NCBI GenBank assembly: GCA_003427395.1
Contig: BFEA01000065.1
Span: 1,748,621 to 1,779,009 of the forward strand
DNA from: Chara braunii
Taxonomy: Eukaryota; Streptophyta; Charophyceae; Charales; Characeae
DNA: 30,389 nt
Direction: 5' to 3'
Below the pieces are notes generated by a model. That model had not been told where the DNA came from and did no database searches. It saw nothing but the letters and a program-made list of their open reading frames with translations. How positions within the stretch are numbered: the first letter of the stretch is position 1; each line of letters opens with the position of its first letter. The position numbers and the translations under genes are program-made. Shown one piece after another: positions 30,120 to 30,389 of this stretch.

Positions 30120-30389
30120 TCTGACACTCTCCTTGAGCGTGGCAGCGGTGTGCAGCACGCGGCCTTCACTTAGGGCCTGAGCACCGCTGCCTGCAACACT
30201 AATTAGTGGTCAGTCAATAAGAGGCTGACCCATAATATAATAAAATAAAATAAATCTCAATGCTCCTTGAGCGTGGCAGAGGTGTACAGCACGCGACCTT
30301 CACTCAGGGCCTGGGCACCGCTGCCCGCAACACTAATTAGTGGTCAGCCAATCAGAGGCTGACCCATAACATAATAAAATAAAATAAAT
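30120..30389 (+). repeat. hairpin tandem array, second locus, cut by window end
   Basis: At least two units of the array at 19826-20790 in the same orientation, starting within ACTCTCCTTGAGCGTGGCAG at about 30125. They carry the same hairpins, GCAGCGGTG/CACCGCTGC and GGTCAG.C/G.CTGACC. The array continues beyond the window. Confidence 0.9.

Overview
The window is eukaryotic nuclear DNA that is repeat-rich and essentially gene-free. It has no operons, no dense ORFs, degenerate retrotransposons, many microsatellites and minisatellites, a 776-base assembly gap and scattered single Ns. Two retrotransposon primer-binding sites match the 3' end of tRNA-Asp, a primer often used by plant Ty3/gypsy elements. 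Together with the base composition, this makes a plant or streptophyte-alga genome my best guess. The species is not determined.

Layout. (1) 1-3497: the 5' part of a minus-strand LTR retrotransposon, in order LTR (2821-3497), tRNA-Asp PBS (2801-2818), a long leader, a broken ORF of unknown identity (926-1645) and a broken gag-like ORF (240-683). The window edge cuts off the rest. (2) 3500-18285: an imperfect palindrome of about 14.8 kb with arms of about 6.5 kb and 7.5 kb. The arms are clearly diverged, so this is not a simple assembly fold-back. A second copy of the same LTR (10018-10738, plus strand) sits exactly at the centre. The arms hold no convincing gene. They are made of ordered families of short stem-loops: family A at 7500-8162 and 12620-13302, family B at 8441-9012 and 11789-12333, family C at 5160-6190 and 14950-16140. 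In families A and C the stems change between copies while base pairing is kept. Two same-strand pieces of a diverged large-subunit (28S) rRNA, recognisable as domain II and its GTPase centre, lie at 4635-4940 and 16796-17240, with the inner palindrome between them. (3) 18287-18758: a 472-bp repeat that recurs at 29437-29909. Each copy is followed by a 127-141-bp hairpin-bearing tandem array (19826-20790 and 30120-end). A sequence gap lies before the first array. (4) 20800-29436: low-complexity and minisatellite DNA, one small possible exon (20868-21071), and a badly deleted minus-strand Ty3/gypsy relic in which an integrase C-terminus (25197-25460) lies only about 340 bp from its PBS (25803-25820).

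No set of genes works together here. The notable content is structural: a giant fold-back built from covarying hairpins, wrapped around and splitting an rRNA-like sequence, with one LTR element inserted flush at the palindrome's centre and another flush at its outer edge.
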